Part shown: positions 60,329 to 64,000 of the stretch, piece after piece
Numbering within the stretch: position 1 is the first letter of the stretch
Layout of the letters: each line of letters begins with the position of its first letter
NCBI GenBank assembly: GCA_025331435.1
Contig: JAIWNI010000026.1
Coordinates: 62,001 to 126,000 of the forward strand
Length of the DNA stretch: 64,000 nucleotides
Reading direction: 5' to 3'
From: Choanephora cucurbitarum
Lineage: Eukaryota; Mucoromycota; Mucoromycetes; Mucorales; Choanephoraceae
Translations under genes and position numbers: made by a program
Notes under the pieces: generated by a model
The model's database searches: none
The model's input: the letters and a program-made list of their open reading frames with translations, nothing else
Told to the model about the DNA's origin: nothing

Positions 60329-61766
60329 ATGGGCTTATGTCACTCTTCAGAGGAAGACAACCAAGAACATCAACGCAGTAATGAGATTGATAAGCTTATC
60401 GAGAAAGAACGAAATAACCGAGAAAAAGAATGCAAGATTTTATTGTTGGGTAAACTAGAGTTCTTATTGGTTTATTCTGATACTGACCTCATTTCATTTA
60501 GGCAGTGGTGAATCTGGAAAATCAACTATACTGAAACAAATGAAAATAATCAATCTCAATGGTTATTCACAAGAAGAATTATTCACTTGGCGTACCACTG
60601 TCTATCGAAATATAGTAGAGACAACACAGACGATTGTACAGGCATTTGTCGATGCTGGCAAATCATTTCAAACACCACAGTTAAATGTAAGTTCTATAAG
60701 CATGATGTCAGCCCCTACATATTCATATTGACCTATAGGATTATGTTGACCGTATCTTGGCCTATCGAATATCTGGCAATCCAAAGAGTCAATTGAGTCC
60801 TGAGATTGTAGCTTTTATCAAATTACTCTGGAAGGATCCTTCTGTTAAGGACAGTATTGAAGATGTCGAAAAGAGATATTATATCATGGATTCTGCAGCC
60901 TAGTAAGAGAGAGAGAGAGAGATTATTAAACTTACAGACTCATTCAAATTTTTTAAAGTTTCTTTGATTCCATTGATCGTATTGGTCAAGCAAGTTATTT
61001 ACCAGATGAACAGGATGTTTTGCGGGCAAGACTCAAGACAACTGGTATTACTGAAATTGAATTTCAACTGGGCAGTCTAATGATACAGTAAGTTTAATTC
61101 TCTCTCTCTATATATATATATCTGATAGCATCTATACAGTATGTTTGATGTGGGAGGACAACGATCAGAACGAAAGAAATGGATTCATTGCTTTGAATCA
61201 GTCACTTCCATCATCTTTTGTGTAGCACTCAGTGAATACGATCAAGTTCTTTTAGAAGAATCAAGTCAGGTAAAGAAGGTAGAAAGCATCATAGGAAACA
61301 AGCATTAACACGCTATCAGAACCGTATGATGGAAAGTTTAGCTCTCTTTGAATCAGTTGTCAACAGTCGATGGTTTATTCATTCTTCTATCATGCTCTTT
61401 TTGAATAAGGTGGATATCTTTAAAGCCAAGTTACTAGCATCACCCTTGGATAGATACTTTCCTGATTATGGAGGTGGTCATGATGCCAATAAGGCAGCTA
61501 AATACATTCTATGGCGATTCCTACAATGCAATCGAAATAAGCTTAATATTTACCCTCAGTAAGTAAATGCACTTTTTTTTTGTTTCTTGTCCTTTACTCA
61601 TCTTGTTTTAGTCTAACACAAGCAACTGATACATCCAATGTAAGCCTTTATTTTTAAAAATGTCCATATACTGTACTTATTTTTTTTTTTTAAGATTCGT
61701 TTTGTATTTGCAGCAGTACGAGAGACTTTATTACAAAATGCTCTCCGAGATTCCGGCATGTTATAA
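60329..61766 (+). CDS. Heterotrimeric G-protein alpha subunit
   Basis: 355 residues, eight exons: 60329-60449, 60502-60686, 60739-60902, 60959-61087, 61140-61269, 61320-61558, 61612-61639, 61695-61766. N-terminus MGLCHSSEE has Gly2 for myristoylation and Cys4 for palmitoylation. GTPase motifs: P-loop GSGESGKST, helical domain, switch [10 protein letters not shown], switch [19 protein letters not shown], NKxD as LNKVDIF, and the guanine-specificity loop FAAVRET where most family members have TCATDT. C-terminus LRDSGML. Couples a seven-helix receptor to cAMP/PKA or MAPK signalling at the plasma membrane. Mucorales have many G-alpha paralogs; the subgroup cannot be assigned here. The TCAT-to-FAAV change is noteworthy because that loop contacts the guanine ring. 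Confidence 0.93.
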
Positions 61767-62560
61767 CCTATTCTACACTCTCTCTTTCTCTCTCTTTTTT
61801 TTTTAATCTTAATCTCTGTATAGTTTTCCCTCTTTTTTTCTTCATTTGTTACTTATTGAAAACACTGTATCTCCCACTCTTTTTTTTTTTATTGTAGATT
61901 TCTTCAATGACAGAGTTCTTAATTTCCATATATACCTTATTAAACCCCCCCCTCACTCTCTCAAAGTTGATATTTTCATTATTTTTTAACTTATATAAAG
62001 TGGATTGTGAATGAATGATTATAAAAACAAGAACTATTTATCTTGTTTCTTTTTTTTTTAAAATTCAACCAGATTTACTCTTGAGTCACAGATAGAGGTA
62101 CGTGCGTATTGAGTTGATCCGACAGTACCTACAATAAAATGCTCTTAATAATGAGTAAAGGGTATTCATCGTTAGCAACTGAGTTTTAAGGCCACACAAG
62201 TGAGATGGTTATCCAAATTGTGGTTATTATTTATAAAAAAATAAAGGATCTTTGATAGAGTAGAACATCACCATCTTTTATGTTACCCTTTTTTTCTTTC
62301 TTTATTAGCTAGTTTAAATATATACACATAGCCTATGTCTTTATGCCATTCATTCGATAAGAAACAAGCATCATTCCCCTTTGTAAAACTATTGACATGA
62401 TGGTAGTACAAATGGGATTTATAACCCAAAAAAAAATGAACGCGCTTATCACCTCTTTCTTAAAATAGAAGTCGACAAAAAAAAAGAGAGATCTCTCCTA
62501 TATGCCATATAAAAATTCAGGCACCAATTCCATATTTTCTTTTCTTTTTTTTTCACTATT
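61767..62560. other. Intergenic region, no supported gene
   Basis: About 800 bp of T-rich, CT-rich sequence after the G-alpha gene and upstream of the small gene at 62561. Nothing recognised apart from the TATA box at its right end. Confidence 0.45.
62508..62514 (+). promoter_or_regulatory. TATA box of the 62561 gene
   Basis: TATAAAA 53 bp before the ATG at 62561. Confidence 0.55.
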
Positions 62561-63022
62561 ATGCCACCTATTTACAAGAAAAAGATGTTAAAGGAATCTC
62601 ATCATCCTTTCTATCGAGTCAAACAAGAGACAGCTAATCGCTTTGATCCTGCTTACTCGTATTCCACTTCAGAAGATGATTCCAGTCTCTGTACTATCCA
62701 TGCCACTCATTCCTGTCTACCACCTATCTCTGAATTATTCAGATATGCTTCTCCATATCCCTTGTTGGATAACTCGCCTTTCCATAAGACATCAGATCAA
62801 TTCTATGCTCCCTCTGCCTATCAAGATGTGTATGCACCTTATCTGGAGAAAGTCAATCCACCAGCACCACCCTCTTCTCCTATTGAATTAGGTGAGCATA
62901 GACAGTATCCAGTCAAGGTACCAGTTAGACCTTGGATTCCTTATTATTTCCATCAGCCTCAATTTGGCATTGAAGCCTGTATGGATCAATTATTAGAAGC
63001 TAGACATAAGAATATGAGATAG
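62561..63022 (+). CDS. Small intronless protein of unknown function
   Basis: 153 residues, no intron, clear TATA box 53 bp upstream and T/C-rich leader, so it looks like a genuine expressed gene. N-terminus MPPIYKKKMLKE is basic; the middle is Tyr/Ser/Pro-rich (PPISELFRYASPYPLLDN, YAPSAYQDVYAPYLEK); the end has an Arg/Pro/aromatic motif VPVRPWIPYYFHQPQFG followed by a predicted helix EACMDQLLEARHKNMR. No signal peptide or membrane span. I do not recognise the family. Fungal lineage-specific regulator or adaptor is one possibility, without direct support. Confidence 0.6.
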   Translation: MPPIYKKKMLKESHHPFYRVKQETANRFDPAYSYSTSEDDSSLCTIHATHSCLPPISELFRYASPYPLLDNSPFHKTSDQFYAPSAYQDVYAPYLEKVNPPAPPSSPIELGEHRQYPVKVPVRPWIPYYFHQPQFGIEACMDQLLEARHKNMR

Positions 63023-63608
63023 TGTATCTCAAGCAAAAAAAGAAAGGGCTTTTACTGTTTGCCCCTCCTTTATATATTATTAAAAAAGCATTTGCTCAAT
63101 AAAGATAATCTATCATAGTCTATCTCAGTCAAAACTTGGAATGATTTTGTCTATGTGTGTAACATCATTCAATTTGACATAGTATACATCACTATTTAGT
63201 ACTGTCTTCATTGGATCCTATTGTCTATTCTATAGCATGCATACAACAAGGTTCCCTCATCTATTCTTTTTTTTTTAATTAAATAGACACAAGAGCTATT
63301 TTGGATATGTATGCTGATCTCTTCTATATTGTAGTACCAACACTTAGGGACTGAATGTGTGTGTGTGTACGAGTCCGGTCCGAATAAGAGATGATAGGTT
63401 AAACTAGATGACATCCTAATGATACTCTCAACGGTGACACTATCCTACCCAAATAAAAGAAATCAGCCAATCAGAATGACTCAGAATTGTGACTTTGATT
63501 TCATTTTATTTTTTCCCTTCTTTTCAAAGGATTATAAAAAGGGTTGAGAAAAAAAAATTATTTCATTTTCAATTCTCTTTTTTTCTTAACCTTATTTAAT
63601 TTTCCTAT
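63023..63608. other. Intergenic region, no supported gene
   Basis: About 590 bp between two same-direction genes. A short TG run (63357-63367) is present; the minus frame 63208-63414 has no motif. Confidence 0.45.
63533..63539 (+). promoter_or_regulatory. TATA box of the 63609 gene
   Basis: TATAAAA 76 bp before the ATG at 63609, followed by T-rich leader. Confidence 0.55.
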
Positions 63609-64000
63609 ATGGCTTATGAACGCAATACAGTAGAAGGTGTCCGGTCATGGCTTACTGCAGAGATAAGTTCAAATGGCTGGAGTAGTGCATCTATCGCCAA
63701 AGGTCTGACAGATGACGTGATGACGACTTTGGTGCATAATTTTCAACAATTTGATAATCGAATGAAACAAGCTATTTTGTTGGGAGTGATTTGTATGAGA
63801 AAAGCTGATTTAATTGCACTTGGTGATGACTTGATAAAGGTAAATTGTGTTTAAATAAGTATAGCTTCATGATATCTACATGCCATTTTCAGTATACACT
63901 TTCCCTCTTACAACAGAAATCACCAACACTTTCTTCTTTTTTCATAATAAAGAATTTTGAAAAAGAAAGAAAAAAGAAAGGAAAGGGAAAAAAAAATTTT
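63609..64000 (+). CDS. N-terminal part of an unidentified protein, possibly NELF-A-like (3' partial)
   Basis: First exon 63609-63839 (77 codons) ends at a consensus donor; the next exon may begin at 63892 (after TTTTCAG) and then runs open to the window edge. The exon reads VRSWLTAEISSNGWSSASIA, then LTDDVMTTLVHNFQQFD and MKQAILLGVICMRKADL. This helical layout (serine-alanine turn, LT..V...L, then K..ILLG....R..) reminds me of the N-terminal HDAg-type domain of metazoan negative elongation factor A. That is a weak, from-memory resemblance and could be wrong. Clear TATA box and leader make it a real gene start. Confidence 0.5.

Overview
The window looks like nuclear DNA of an early-diverging filamentous fungus, most likely a Mucorales species (Rhizopus/Mucor type). 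Nearly every gene is split by short introns (about 50-80 nt, GTAAG-like donors), the DNA is AT-rich, long T/C tracts sit just before start codons, and the closest protein resemblances I recognise are fungal housekeeping proteins plus animal-like forms (proline dehydrogenase, GMPPA, DNAJC17, VMAT-like transporter). Exon joins given here were worked out by hand from splice signals and reading-frame phase; they are not transcript-supported. No computed database search was available.

Layout. 1-4.6 kb: 3' part of a Rho1 guanine-nucleotide exchange factor (DH-PH-CNH), a GRIP-domain golgin, and a CsbD-like stress protein with tandem repeats. 4.7-8.2 kb (-): endocytic adaptor SLA2. 9.2-11.7 kb: a GNAT acetyltransferase and GMPPA. 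12.6-14.5 kb (-): mitochondrial proline dehydrogenase. 16.3-19.2 kb (-): gamma-tubulin complex component. 19.7 kb: a small terminal-inverted-repeat element. 20.3-22.2 kb (-): Abp2-like DNA-binding protein. 23.9-27.4 kb: multi-KH RNA-binding protein. 29.2-31.4 kb: mitochondrial ClpX. 32.3-35.8 kb: protein kinase C (PKC1). 35.9-37.6 kb (-): VMAT-like MFS transporter. 37.9-38.6 kb: RNase P/MRP subunit POP4. 38.7-39.5 kb (-): RHO1 GTPase. 39.5-48.7 kb is the accessory part: a decayed coding remnant and a 4.6 kb Ty3/gypsy chromovirus with apparently identical LTRs, a 5-bp target duplication, but no reverse transcriptase. 48.7-55.1 kb: a 14-TM-type MFS exporter, a peroxisomal 4-coumarate-CoA-ligase-like enzyme (-) and a DNAJC17/Cwf23-type J-protein (-). 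57.1-64 kb: eIF6 (-), YIP1, a G-protein alpha subunit, a small unknown protein and the start of a possibly NELF-A-like protein.

Functionally, three members of one pathway lie within 39 kb: the Rho1 GEF, PKC1 and RHO1 (cell-wall integrity signalling), with SLA2 (cortical actin/endocytosis) and GMPPA (relative of the GDP-mannose synthesis enzyme) also linked to cell-surface growth. Gene spacing is tight at convergent ends (48-90 bp) and looser (0.8-1.8 kb) in several AT-rich intergenic blocks in which I see no gene. The most unusual item is the RT-less chromovirus: its LTRs imply a recent insertion while its coding region is broken at several points, which suggests it was copied in trans.
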